From NCBI GenBank assembly GCA_024114885.1, contig CP099427.1, forward strand, positions 682,001-746,000: DNA of 64,000 bases, in the 5' to 3' direction. Both the position numbers and the translations under genes were made by a program. Below the pieces are notes generated by a model that was given only the letters and a program-made list of their open reading frames with translations, was not told where the DNA came from and made no database searches. Positions 20,454 to 30,691 of this stretch are shown here, piece after piece (within the stretch, counting starts at the first letter, position 1; each line of letters starts with the position of its first letter). This stretch comes from Septoria linicola. Its lineage: Eukaryota > Ascomycota > Dothideomycetes > Mycosphaerellales > Mycosphaerellaceae.

Positions 20454-22062
20454 CTATACCTTTGCAGGCTGATCCTGGATGGCCGCGGTAGCCGCGGGCG
20501 CATCGGCCGGTCGTCCTCGAGAGGTGTCGACGTCTGCTGATGCAGCAACTGGCTTCGAGTCATTTAGTGCCGGTGGTTCCGCAGTGGAAATGATGGTTGA
20601 TAGTCCTCCCTGTGCAGGCTCATTCCTGGGACCACTGTCATCGTCGGCCTTGATGTCGCTTCCTCGATCACTCAGCCCGGTCATCATCATCGCGCCTTCC
20701 TTTTCCTGCAACTCTTGCGTCCAGGCCTCCTGTTCCTTCTTGAGCATACGCTTTGCGTAAATGATGGTCAGACCGGCCCAGATCCCAGCCCAGACAAAAG
20801 GTGCGCTCCAGCCTACGACGTAAGCCGCCTCAGGGTGGATTGTGAAGATCAAGACTGTTGTGAGCAGAGCCATTCCCTCGGCACCCACAGCCCAGAAGAC
20901 TCCCAATCTGCGGAGGAGAGAACGAAACACATGGGAAGCTTCGTAGCGTCGGTTCAGTGCTTCTCGGTATTCTGTGCCGCCACTGCCGTCAACAGCCACC
21001 ACATCCTCGATCATACTGTAAATTGCAGGTCGCAGTTGTGCACCTTTGGGGATCGAGGACATGCGGACGGGTGCTGGTACTTCAAAGTATCGCATAATGT
21101 CGACAACCAGAAGCTCTGTGCCAAAGACCCACATCATGGAGGCCAGAGGCATGGCGAGGAGGCGAATTGGTGGGTTCTCAGGAACGGTGCCCCTAGTCCA
21201 TATTAGCAGGAGCATGAATGGAGACAATTGGACAGACTCACACAATAAGCTCGATCATGATAATGACCCATCCCACCGTGAAATTCCAGTGAAACCAGTC
21301 CAAGTACTTTCTCTTCGCCCCCAGCACTCGACAAGTGCTGGACTTCTTCCACAATCTCCAGAATCTGACAAAGTACTCGACAATGCTGACACCTCCCAAT
21401 GCAGCAGTGACAATGGAGAAGGTGGCATTAGGGGAAAGAGAGGTGAGATACCAGAGGCAGAAGTAGAGGATGATGGGAGCCGCAATGCAGTCGACCAAGA
21501 TCATAGTCCAGAAGAACGCAATGAACCATCTCCTGTCCCATAGACTGTAGTTCAGTGGCGGAGGTCGTGGTTCATACAGCGGCCGTGACTCTTCTGCTGT
21601 TTGGTAGCCTTGCAGTGCTTCGACATCGGTCGTTGCAGGGTCTCGCGACTGTGTGCGAATCGCATCGGGACTCAATGCCGTTGCGACGCCCGATGACCTC
21701 CGCCGCGTCATGGTGATGGACGGTCTGCCATATGGCCCATCGCGGCGGACATCGAAGTCCTGCGACGGGCGAGGCGCATTGCTGCGATCGCGCGCTACTT
21801 GCGTACTCCGTCGAGGAGGAGGAGGAGGAGGAGGAGGTGATGTTGGATCCGAGTCGGATCGTGGCAGCTGAACGCTTTTGCGAGGTTTCGTCGTCGCTGT
21901 GGGCGAGTGGACGGCATTGGGACTGCTGGGACTGGGCACGTTGGTCGACTGATTCCGATGGCTCGAGTCGGTATTGATTTGGATGCTCGCGCGCGTCGGC
22001 GGATCGAAGGGACCGTCGTGTCGCTGGTCAAAGTCGTGTGTTTTGGGGTCTTCGCCTGCCAT
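20454..22062 (-). CDS. Conserved polytopic membrane protein, function unknown
   Basis: Exons 22062..21242 and 21192..20454 give 519 residues; the 49-nt intron (GTGAGT, TGCTAAT, CTAG) rejoins MIELIVGTVPENPPIRLL. The N-terminal 170 residues are disordered and hold a proline run encoded by GGAGGA-type repeats near 21812. About seven membrane segments follow, with a conserved block WFHWNFTVGWVIIMIELIVG and IPKGAQLRPAIYS. The last 95 residues are again low-complexity. The core is highly conserved among ascomycetes in my memory, but no function is established. Divergent from the lipase gene by 443 bp. Confidence 0.85.
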
Positions 22063-22505
22063 GGCGCGCCAATTCTGCTCAACTGCTGTTCTATCGATGG
22101 TGTATGCTGTGTCGTCCAGAAAACCGCATGCCCATCGGTTGTCGTAATCGTCGTCAAGTCTAAGTTAGTTGAGATGGATAGCAATCCTTCACCACTGCGT
22201 CATCACTGGCTTGGCCCGGCTCCCAGGCTCCCAGCAAGGATCAACAAGCCGCTTACAAGCCAAAACACTCGACCAGACCTCACCTCTTCTGCGCCTCTGC
22301 CTCTACCCGAAGCCGACTGCCTCCACAACTTCAGCCAAGCGAGACGACATCTCCTTGGTCTGCAGCAGAACTTGCTTGTATACCTACCTGCGCATGAATT
22401 CAAGCCTCGGGTGGCGTTCCTCGCCGCACTTCACCAGAAAGACACGCAAAGACGTGAGCATTACCATGTAAAACGACACGAGCCTGATCACGGCCCTATC
22501 ACACC
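22063..22505. promoter_or_regulatory. Divergent promoter between membrane protein and lipase genes
   Basis: 443 bp separate the two start codons on opposite strands, so both promoters lie here. I do not see a clear TATA box or a named operator. Confidence 0.5.
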
Positions 22506-23633
22506 ATGCGTCTCTCACCCCTTGGCCTACTATCGCTTGCATGTCTTGGCTCACGTGCGTACGACGATAAGCAACACGTCCCGTGGCTCCGACATGCCGA
22601 CCATCGCATAGTCAGCCCAGCACTTTTCACAGAACTGGAAGAGCTCGCTCGTATCGTCGACATCGCCTATTGTGTTGGAAGTACAAGCTGGGGCATATCG
22701 AAACCCTTCAGCTGTCTTTCACGATGCAAGGACTTTCCAGACTTCGAGCTGCTCACCACTTGGAACACTGGTCCTCTGCTCAGTGATTCCTGCGGCTACA
22801 TAGCGCTGGACCATGGCAAGCAGCGCATCATTGTCGCCTTTCGTGGCACATACAGTATCGCAAACACCATTGTGGACTTGAGCACTGTTCCCCAACAGTA
22901 TGTCCCTTACCCAGGCGATGATGATAGCGATGAGCCTTCACAATCAGCTGCACACGAACCCAAGTGCACAAACTGCACCGTCCACATGGGATTCCACTCT
23001 TCTTGGCTGAACACAAGAAAACAGATCCTGCCAGAGCTGCAGGCACAATTGTTTGTCCATCCAACATATCAGCTGACCCTGGTTGGCCACTCCCTTGGCG
23101 GAGCGGTCGCAGCCCTGGCCGGTCTCGATCTGCTTGCACGTGGCTTCGACCCTGTCATTACAACGTTTGGTGAGCCTCGAGCTGGCAATACTGGTCTTGT
23201 GCAGTACATTGATGAGCGCTTCAATCTCACACAGTCAACCCCGGAAGATGACACCAAGACCAGATACAGGAGACTGACACATGTCGATGATCCCGTCCCA
23301 CAACTGCCTCTCACTGAATGGGGCTATGCCATGCATGGCGGGGAGATCTACATTTCCAAGTCAGATCTGTCGCCGGATCTCGTAGACCTGCAACATTGCA
23401 AAGGCGATAATGACAAGGACTGCATCGCTGGCCAGGACTCTACCCTGCTTGCCACTGTGCAGGATGAGATTCACGACCTGACGACCGAGCCATGGGGCAT
23501 CCCGTCACGATACAAGCTCTGGCAGCTATTCTTCGCGCACAGGGACTACTTCTGGCGGCTCGGATTATGCGTGCCAGGAGGCGATCCTCTGGGTGGTGGC
23601 GGGAAATATGGTGCTGATCATGAAGATTTATGA
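22506..23633 (+). CDS. Secreted class 3 lipase
   Basis: 375 residues, single exon, with a signal peptide (MRLSPLGLLSLACLGSRA). It follows the fungal class 3 lipase layout: IVAFRGTYS oxyanion strand, VHMGFHSSW, nucleophile elbow LVGHSLGGAVA with Ser196, ITTFGEPRAGN, HVDDPVPQLP with the likely catalytic Asp at 261/262, and GYAMHGGEIYI with the likely catalytic His277. Extra cysteines suggest disulfides. It should hydrolyse triacylglycerols or related esters outside the cell. Frame intact. A feruloyl esterase-like activity is possible within this fold. Confidence 0.92.
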   Translation: MRLSPLGLLSLACLGSRAYDDKQHVPWLRHADHRIVSPALFTELEELARIVDIAYCVGSTSWGISKPFSCLSRCKDFPDFELLTTWNTGPLLSDSCGYIALDHGKQRIIVAFRGTYSIANTIVDLSTVPQQYVPYPGDDDSDEPSQSAAHEPKCTNCTVHMGFHSSWLNTRKQILPELQAQLFVHPTYQLTLVGHSLGGAVAALAGLDLLARGFDPVITTFGEPRAGNTGLVQYIDERFNLTQSTPEDDTKTRYRRLTHVDDPVPQLPLTEWGYAMHGGEIYISKSDLSPDLVDLQHCKGDNDKDCIAGQDSTLLATVQDEIHDLTTEPWGIPSRYKLWQLFFAHRDYFWRLGLCVPGGDPLGGGGKYGADHEDL

Positions 23634-23898
23634 GGCGTGGCAGCGAGCGACCGGTCTGTACCAGATTAATTGACGGTTCGCAGGCAATACCGTGTCACGA
23701 GACGCTGATCTATCTTGTGCCTTTGTTTATACTGCCAGTAAGTTGGAGCCAGATATAGCTCCCTTTGTGCCTCTTTCATTGTTCGAATCGATCACCATGG
23801 TACCTCAAGAGCATAGTATACGGCACGTTTGCCAATCTTTGAAAGCCACATCCTTACAACACGATTTCATTTGTATATACTCATTTCCTATCCCGATA

Positions 23899-24411
23899 AT
23901 GCTTACCACGAACATTCTCACTTGCGCTCTATTGGCCGGCCAGTACGTAGCAGCAGCATACCTCCCAATCAAGGTCTATCCTCGCCACGATGAGGACTCG
24001 CCACAACTTGTCACAGTCACCCAGGTTATCCGCTTGACCACCCTGGTGGCACCAACTCCATCTCCCAGCAGCAAGAGCAAGTCTCGCAAGACCATCACGC
24101 GAACTTCCACGAAAGTCGTGCAGTCTACACCAAGTAACAGTGCTCAATCTCCATCAAACAGCCCAACGAGCTCGATCAAGCTATGCAACGGCGGTCTCGG
24201 CATGCCCTACGAATGCCCCGGATCCACCTCGCAACCTTCATCGACAAAGGCAAAGACGAAGACGCGCTCTAGCGTTCCCATGTGCACCGGCGCGATTGGC
24301 GTCTATGAATGCGCGAACCCGACGGCTAAGCCTAGCAAGTTCAAGACGAAGCCTTTGACGCCGATCGCAACAGCGAAGCCGACGATTGAGGTTGTTGATG
24401 CGTACCCGTAG
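23899..24411 (+). CDS. Small Ser/Thr/Lys-rich secreted protein with two short Cys repeats
   Basis: 170 residues from the ATG at 23899, single exon. Residues 1-21 form a signal peptide (LTTNILTCALLAGQYVAAAY). The rest is rich in Ser, Thr, Pro and Lys and carries two copies of a small motif, CNGGLGMPYEC and CTGAIGVYEC, about 40 residues apart, separated by basic Ser/Thr linkers. The composition suggests a heavily O-glycosylated wall or extracellular protein. An in-frame ATG further upstream would place the signal peptide internally, so 23899 is preferred. Confidence 0.7.
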   Translation: MLTTNILTCALLAGQYVAAAYLPIKVYPRHDEDSPQLVTVTQVIRLTTLVAPTPSPSSKSKSRKTITRTSTKVVQSTPSNSAQSPSNSPTSSIKLCNGGLGMPYECPGSTSQPSSTKAKTKTRSSVPMCTGAIGVYECANPTAKPSKFKTKPLTPIATAKPTIEVVDAYP

Positions 24412-25436
24412 GCGCGTAATAGTCTAGTCTAAGAGTGCAATGCGAGATGGCTTCTGCTGCTGCGCAGCTAATTACATAGTGGTATGAAATGCCATTTCTT
24501 CTTTCAATGGCTCTCTCTCACTCTCTCTCTCTCTCCACTTCTCTGCAAAGTTTAAGATCTTATTAGCCCATCTACATTGACTTGTGCCTTTCCACTGCAT
24601 AGCGTACTCGTTTTTGCTCTACGAAAATCATGTCGACATACTGTATTCGACTTTGATCCCCATGTTGTGATCGTGATACCAGAGAGACGGAACGATGCCA
24701 GTAAAGAGATCATGCTGAACCCACGCCGAGCGGCACAGCACGAGGTGACCCACACTACCCACAAACCCTCTCACACTTATGAGAGCTGTACTCGCTGCTC
24801 TGCACGTAATAAATAATCTATATCGAGTCCATCTGCTTCATCGACTTCTGTTGCTTGACGATCAACCGATTCCCATCCACATCAACCACATAGCAGCATC
24901 GCAACACGTTCCAGTGACTGCAATACACAAGAGAGACACCCGTCAGACTCCACTGCCCGGGTTCAGAGAGACTATCACTACCCAGGGACTCTTCTCAGCA
25001 TGTCCTCCTCTCGTCCTCTCTCACACCACCACCAGATCCCTCACTGAGTAGCCAACTCCGCACCTTCCTACACAGTTCTTCAACGCAACTTTTCTGCATC
25101 GCGGGTCTTCTGATATGCATCATCGTAATCCGGATCTGCGCAGGCAGGTTTATATTGGTTACGAAGTGGACTGCGCTGGCTGGGTTGTTGGCTGGGGTTA
25201 ATTTGTGGTGTCGTTGAGATTAAGGGAGAGAGGGAGGAAGGTGGGTACGGTGCAGGCTTGGGCAGGGCGTTTTGAGGGTACTTTTGAGAGTGACTGTTGC
25301 TGTGGAGTTGGGGTTGCTGTGTGGGTTCTCAAGGTGTGAGGCGGGGGTTTAAACGAAACGGGCGACTAGGAGATGTGGGATGGAGTGCACCCGATGTAGC
25401 TACCTACCGCGTTGTTGGAAGCTCCCTGGGCCACGC
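24412..25436. other. Intergenic with CT microsatellite
   Basis: No gene seen. Contains the CT run listed separately and GT/GGGTT-rich sequence at 25150-25360. Confidence 0.5.
24511..24535. repeat. CT microsatellite
   Basis: A run of CT dinucleotides with one CA interruption, in the 3' flank of the Ser/Thr-rich protein gene. Confidence 0.85.
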
Positions 25437-27119
25437 TCAAGGTGTGTGCGCGTGAACGTGATCAAACACGTGTGATCCTATATACACGTCAATATTCTGC
25501 AATCTCTTCAACGATCCAACAGAACTCACTGCAATCTGTGCCATCGTCACATCGTAGAACAACTCAAACCGCGAAGTAATCGCAGGCGAATACTCCTCAA
25601 AACCTGGAGCGATGGACGTCTCGTACTGCATATACACAGCAGCCACCAACGCTGTCATTTCCGCCATGGCTAAGCTGTGAGATGTGTTAGCACAACCACC
25701 TCATGAGCGATATTCGTTTTATGCCTCACTGCAAACCGATACACATCCTCCCACCACTCGAGAAAGCCCAGAACCATCTATTCATCACCGCTACTTCCTC
25801 TGCTGGACCCAGCCATCGATCAGGATCGAACCTCAGTGGCTCAGGGAAGACATCAGCATTACGATGCAGTGAGTATGGAGACATGCTGAGTATAGTGCCT
25901 GTTGGAATTGTATAACCATCAATCACGCAAGAGCTATTGAGTGAACGTGGCTCGGAGGCTGGCAGTGGAGCGTACAGACGAAGTGTTTCGCGGATCACGG
26001 CGTTGAGATATGGTAGTTTGTCCAAAGTGTCAAGGTTCGGGATGCCGTTGTCGATCAGATCTTGTGGGATGGTACGTAGCTCTGCGATGAGCTTTTGCTG
26101 TATGTGCATATTCTCTGGTCTCGAGAGAGAGCCCAGATGAGGAACATGAGTGAGTCAGATGTAGTGTCGATGCCGGCGAGAAGGTGGTCTGCACATTCGG
26201 ATGCGATGTCGAGAGAGTCGAGAGATCCCCGGCTCGATCCCTTGACGCTTTCGTGAGATGACCATAGTCGGGAGATGATGGTTGATTCTGTAGATGCGAT
26301 GCTCGGATCCTTCTCAGCAGCACTTTGGAAGCGGAAGAACGCTTCTAATGCATGTTTCCTGATTCCTGTGTAGGTCGTAGGCTTCTTCATAGGGAAGAAC
26401 GGTGTCAGGAGGTGCTCCACTGCTCCGGTCCGGGAGTACAGCCATTTTGTAAAAGCCGGCAGGTGGACCGCGAACCAGCTAAGATAGCAACGCGTAGGAT
26501 CCATGATGTCGTTCAATAAAGATCGGTCCTGGTGATCTACCTTCAAAGCAGACGTGCCGCCAAATCTGGACCCGTACAAGAAGTGTGTGATGGCATCGAT
26601 CGAGAAGTAGTGCAAGCTGCTGAAAATCTCATGCGGCTTATCTCCCTGAGACTTGATCAGGTCCAGGTACTGAGTGACCTTCTCCTTGACCATACCAGCT
26701 GCGGGTCCCTTCAAGATCAAAGACTTTGCATAAGCATTGGCGACTAGCTTCTTGCGCTCGCTGTGTGCCTTTACTGTGTGGAATGTGAAAAGGTTCTGTC
26801 TGCCGTAGGCATCGAACATGCGATAGAATTGAGTCCTCTCGAAGCCACTTCCGGCACCGTCTATGGTACGTAGAGCATGCTGGCTGTTGCAATGGATCTC
26901 GTTAGGGCCGATCCGAACGATGGGTCCGTACTTGAGGTGTAGTGCATGTATAGTTCTTGTTCGCCTTCCTCTGTAGTCCTCAAGTGCCAACCGCCATTTA
27001 AAGAAGGCATATGACTTTGGTCCAGGTATCTGACTCCTCCGGTCCAAGTATAACGGTTCGTCGATCAGACGATAGATTCCGGCCAGTACCACGATGATGA
27101 GGAGAAGAAGTGTCAGCAT
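25437..27119 (-). pseudogene. Cytochrome P450 with one frameshift
   Basis: Exons 27119..25730 and 25674..25437; the intron (GTGAGG, GTGCTAACA, CACAG) splits the codon after MCIGL and restores LAMAEMTALVAAVY. An N-terminal membrane anchor, PGP hinge (QIPGPKSY), I-helix AGIDTTSDS, ExxR helix VIRETLRLYAP and heme loop FSSGGRMCIG are all present. The frame changes at about 26119-26120: WALSR is in one frame and PENMHIQQKL in the next, at a short GA run. One base lost or two gained would explain it. As sequenced, the product lacks the heme-binding half. It is divergent from the hydrolase at 27438 and part of an accessory gene group. Confidence 0.85.
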
Positions 27120-27437
27120 TGTTTGACTAAGCGTGGCTTGTCAATGCTAGAAATCGCAGGTCCTATGCTCGAGGAAAGTGAGGATCGGGTCCTGTCGCGA
27201 CGTGCTGTCTCTGATATGCTTGCCATTTCGGCCATGATATTCGCACCACTGGTAGACTGTCCAGCTGGATGGCTCTTAGACTGGATGTCGTAGTCTATTG
27301 CACCCCGCAGCAGCGATGTGGGTCCGCATCGGAGTGTCCGATGCCTGGTTGCTCTCCTCGCATTTCCTTTCCAGCACAGGATAGAAAGCGACATCGTCAG
27401 CGAGAAGCTGCCATCCTTGAATCCCCAAGCGACCACG
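27120..27437. promoter_or_regulatory. Divergent promoter of P450 and hydrolase
   Basis: 318 bp between opposite start codons, suggesting shared control of the pair. No named site is recognised. Confidence 0.45.
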
Positions 27438-28436
27438 ATGACGAACACTCCAAGCGATCAAGTCCAGTCATTCGACATCCCCAATTTCACCTTCACCAGT
27501 GGCGAAACGCTGCAATCTGCCAAGCTATGCTACCTCGATATCAACCCACAATCAACGAAGACTGCTCTCGTGATCACTTGCTTCCGTGGACGACTCGCAT
27601 CGACTCTAAACTTCACCGATGGAGCTCTCAAAGACCATCGTGTCATCGTCGCTGCACTATTCGGCAATGGTGAATCTTCGAGCCCTTCAAACTCAAACTT
27701 CCCAAGCGCGGTCACGTACATAGACTGTGTCAATGCACAAAAGGAGCTCCTCACGTCGCATTTGGGACTGCCTTCGATAGATGTGGTGGTCGGCTTCTCC
27801 ATGGGCGGGCAGTGTGCCTATCACTGGAGCGTCATGTTCCCCGACTTCATGCAGAATACAGTCATCATCTGCTCTTCTGCTCGGACGAGCCGACACAACT
27901 ACCAGTTTCTGGAGGGACCCAAAGCTGCGCTCGAAAATGCGATCGACTACGTTGACAAAAGCGCTGCCACTTCGTCGTCAGGCCCAAGCAGAGGTGTGCG
28001 CGCTTTTGGCAAAGCCTACTCGGCGTGGCTTACCAGTGCTGAGTGGTTCGACCAGGAGCAGTATAAAACCTCAGGCTACGAGAGCTTAGAAGCTTGGGAT
28101 CTCGACGTTACTTGGAAAGGGTACACAGGGTGGGAGCCAGACGATCTGCTTGTTATGTTGCGAATGTGGCAGAATGGGGACATTACCAAAGCGGGATCCG
28201 CTGGCGACAAGTCTTTGGAGCAGAGCTTGTCCACGATCAAATCTCGCACACTGCTGATGCCATGTCAGGCTGATCAGTACTTTCGACCAGATGCGAATCA
28301 AAGAGAGGCCATGTCGATTCCAAATGTGACTCTGGCGATCATTCCATCCATTTGGGGCCATGTGGCTGGCGGTGGTGCCAACCCGGTGGATACAGAATGG
28401 ATGGATCGGACAATCGCGGAGTTTCTCCAAGGATGA
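27438..28436 (+). CDS. Alpha/beta hydrolase related to homoserine O-acetyltransferase
   Basis: 332 residues from the ATG at 27438 (context CACGATGAC). MetX-like features: an N-terminal beta strand pair FTFTSGETLQSAKLCYLDI, the nucleophile elbow VVGFSMGGQCAY with Ser121, and the late motif IWGHVAGGGANP with His308. The frame is open and intact. Members of this fold include acetyltransferases of methionine synthesis and many fungal hydrolases in metabolite gene groups. The P450 neighbour and accessory setting favour the latter. Substrate unknown. Its 3' end faces the SDR gene 56 bp away. Confidence 0.85.
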   Translation: MTNTPSDQVQSFDIPNFTFTSGETLQSAKLCYLDINPQSTKTALVITCFRGRLASTLNFTDGALKDHRVIVAALFGNGESSSPSNSNFPSAVTYIDCVNAQKELLTSHLGLPSIDVVVGFSMGGQCAYHWSVMFPDFMQNTVIICSSARTSRHNYQFLEGPKAALENAIDYVDKSAATSSSGPSRGVRAFGKAYSAWLTSAEWFDQEQYKTSGYESLEAWDLDVTWKGYTGWEPDDLLVMLRMWQNGDITKAGSAGDKSLEQSLSTIKSRTLLMPCQADQYFRPDANQREAMSIPNVTLAIIPSIWGHVAGGGANPVDTEWMDRTIAEFLQG

Positions 28437-28492
28437 GCTTGAACATAGCTGTCAAATTCATGTGAGGGCAATAGAATAGCATGCTTCCACGC

Positions 28493-29669
28493 TCACTCTT
28501 GTCCATTGGCTACGAGAACACGCCCTCCGTCTATGCATAGTGAACCTCCGTCGAGGTATGCCTGAAGTACGATTAGCATGATCAGAACTCTGTTCGAATT
28601 CGAGGAATATCGCTGAACAAGAGAATCACATACTCCAGCCCGACTAATCAAGTAGATAACACTACCGGCAATGTCTTACTCACTACCAGCTCGCTTCGCT
28701 GGAACTCGATCGAATAGCGAGCCGAACATGTTGCCCTTCTCGCCAGTTGGGTTCATGTTGCTCGGTACAACTTCCTGATGCGTCAGCATTTGGTCTACCA
28801 GCTAAAGTCGATGACTTGACTTTCGAACTCACATCCCGGGTTGATCCCCAGCACTCGAATGTAGAAGCGGCTGAACTTAGCTGCCAACAGCCTTACGAGA
28901 TGATCGGTCGCCGCTTTGCTAGCGGCATAGCTGGTGAGGTCCACATTTGTTGCATTGTGCATACTGGCACAGGAACTCGTCACAACGATTGCGCCACGCC
29001 CAACATTTTTGCCGATTCTTCCATTTCCCAGTGCTCGCTGCGATGCAGATGCAAGAAGTGGTAGCAGCGCGACTGACAAAAAGTAATGAGCCGTGGTGTT
29101 CACGTTGAATGTGTCAGCCCAATCCGAGTGCCTTGATGACCACATGGACTCCTGCAGCTCATGCAGAGAACTTTTCAGGATGTCACACGGAATGACAGGG
29201 TCTCTTCGTATGCCTGCATTCGAGATCAACACATCGAGATAAGTTTCCCTTGCACTCAGAGATGTTGCCAGTTCTGCGATTGCATCTTTGCTCGTTAAGT
29301 CGCATGGGAGTCTAGAGATCAGTAATTAGTCTTGCAGCACCGCTAGCACCGCTGAGCGGAGAAGAGGACTCGCCCATGTGCAGAGCCGCCTGACGAGCCG
29401 GCAAAGGTGTTGAGCTCTGCCACCTTCTCTTCAATTGGCTCGGTGGGTAGAGCGACAACATACACCTTGGCGCCGTTTGTGATCAGTCCCTGCGAAAGAT
29501 CTCTCAGCGCCCTATAGCGTATGGTACTGACTACACTTAAAGCAAAGTCAGATCGTCTGGATAGACGCCGTACCTTACATATCATGAATCCCAGCCCACT
29601 GGTTCCTCCCGTCACCAGCGCTACATAGCTCTGTACTCCAAAAAGTCTTCCAATGCTGAGGGCCGACAT
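28493..29669 (-). pseudogene. Short-chain dehydrogenase/reductase with in-frame stop
   Basis: Five exons: 29669..29574, 29489..29374, 29311..28833, 28770..28634, 28561..28493. Joined, they keep one frame of 299 codons. The cofactor motif is TGGTSGLG, then ISNAGI, IVVTSSCAS and the catalytic YAASKAA; the end is DGGSLCIDGGRVLVANGQ. Intron 2 only keeps frame with a GC-AG donor (GG/GCGAGT at 29373). Codon 262 is TAA (28678..28676), 36 codons before the normal end and inside a region that continues DIAGSVIYLISRAG. The stop removes the last conserved strand of the fold. A sequencing error or use of the nearby GTGAGT donor are alternatives. Confidence 0.75.
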
Positions 29670-30691
29670 GGCGGATCGGGCTGATTCAGTCGAGCCACGC
29701 TGTTATGTTGTGCTTTGGGCTGTGAGTTAACTTCCTGAAGACAGCACTTGAGAAGTTCGAGCAAGAATTGCGGACCGCCGAAGTGCTCAGGGTGGGTATT
29801 CCGCTACCGTGCAGTCCTATCTGTGCCTGCTGAAGGCTTGTCGGAATGTCCGACAGCCAACCTTGTGTAACTGGAAAACTTCGGTAATCAGCATCTCGCT
29901 TCCGCGTCACACACGCCACTACGTCGACCAGGACGTTCATTGCCTGTAAATTCACTGCTGATCGAGGGCATGCTCTGCCAGGCCTGTTGTTGCTTAACAA
30001 CTTGTCGAAGCATCGAGTCTGTGGCTGGGTAGGTCCATCGATGGATTGAAGACCAGAAGAAGCTTTCCACGTAAACGCTGCACTTGCTCAAGCCCTGTAA
30101 TAGCGACCATGTTGTTCATCAGTGTGTTCTCGATCGGAGGATGCTACTCCATCGTGAGTTAGGCCTCAAGAGGTCGATCTGGATCGGCCCGCCACCAGTG
30201 GCCCTTTCCGTTGCCAGTGTGAGAGAAGCCAGCCTGTTCCATCTGCAGTCCCACTTCTAATACATCGACACTTGGAGCATGTGCAATGGTAATTACATCG
30301 GTGCCAAAGCATGTTGACATTCGGTATCTCTTAAGTGACCTGTCCGCCTATAAGCTGCTGGTATGCGGTATGGAACGTCCGCCTATCAGGCCGCGCGAAG
30401 CACACGTGAACCACGTCGGAGCGTCCGACCTGCTCGAGATGGCCTATCAGAAGGCAAACGTTGTTCTGCTGACCTGTTGGTAGAACCATATCTTGGACAC
30501 ATCAAGATAATAGAAATATTCAACTGCGCTCATTTTGGCAGATCAGCTTAGTACGTTCCATTTGTCCTCGGCGCAAGGCATTGTTCAACCTCGCGAGTCA
30601 GCTCATAGCTTGCAGCTACCACATTGGTGAAGTGCCACTCGCTAGCCACGTTAAGTGCGGTTGAGCCAACAGTTTGGCTATAACAGCCAGA
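29670..30691. other. Intergenic, promoter region of SDR and P450
   Basis: About 1 kb between opposite starts. No frame with a domain. Confidence 0.5.
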
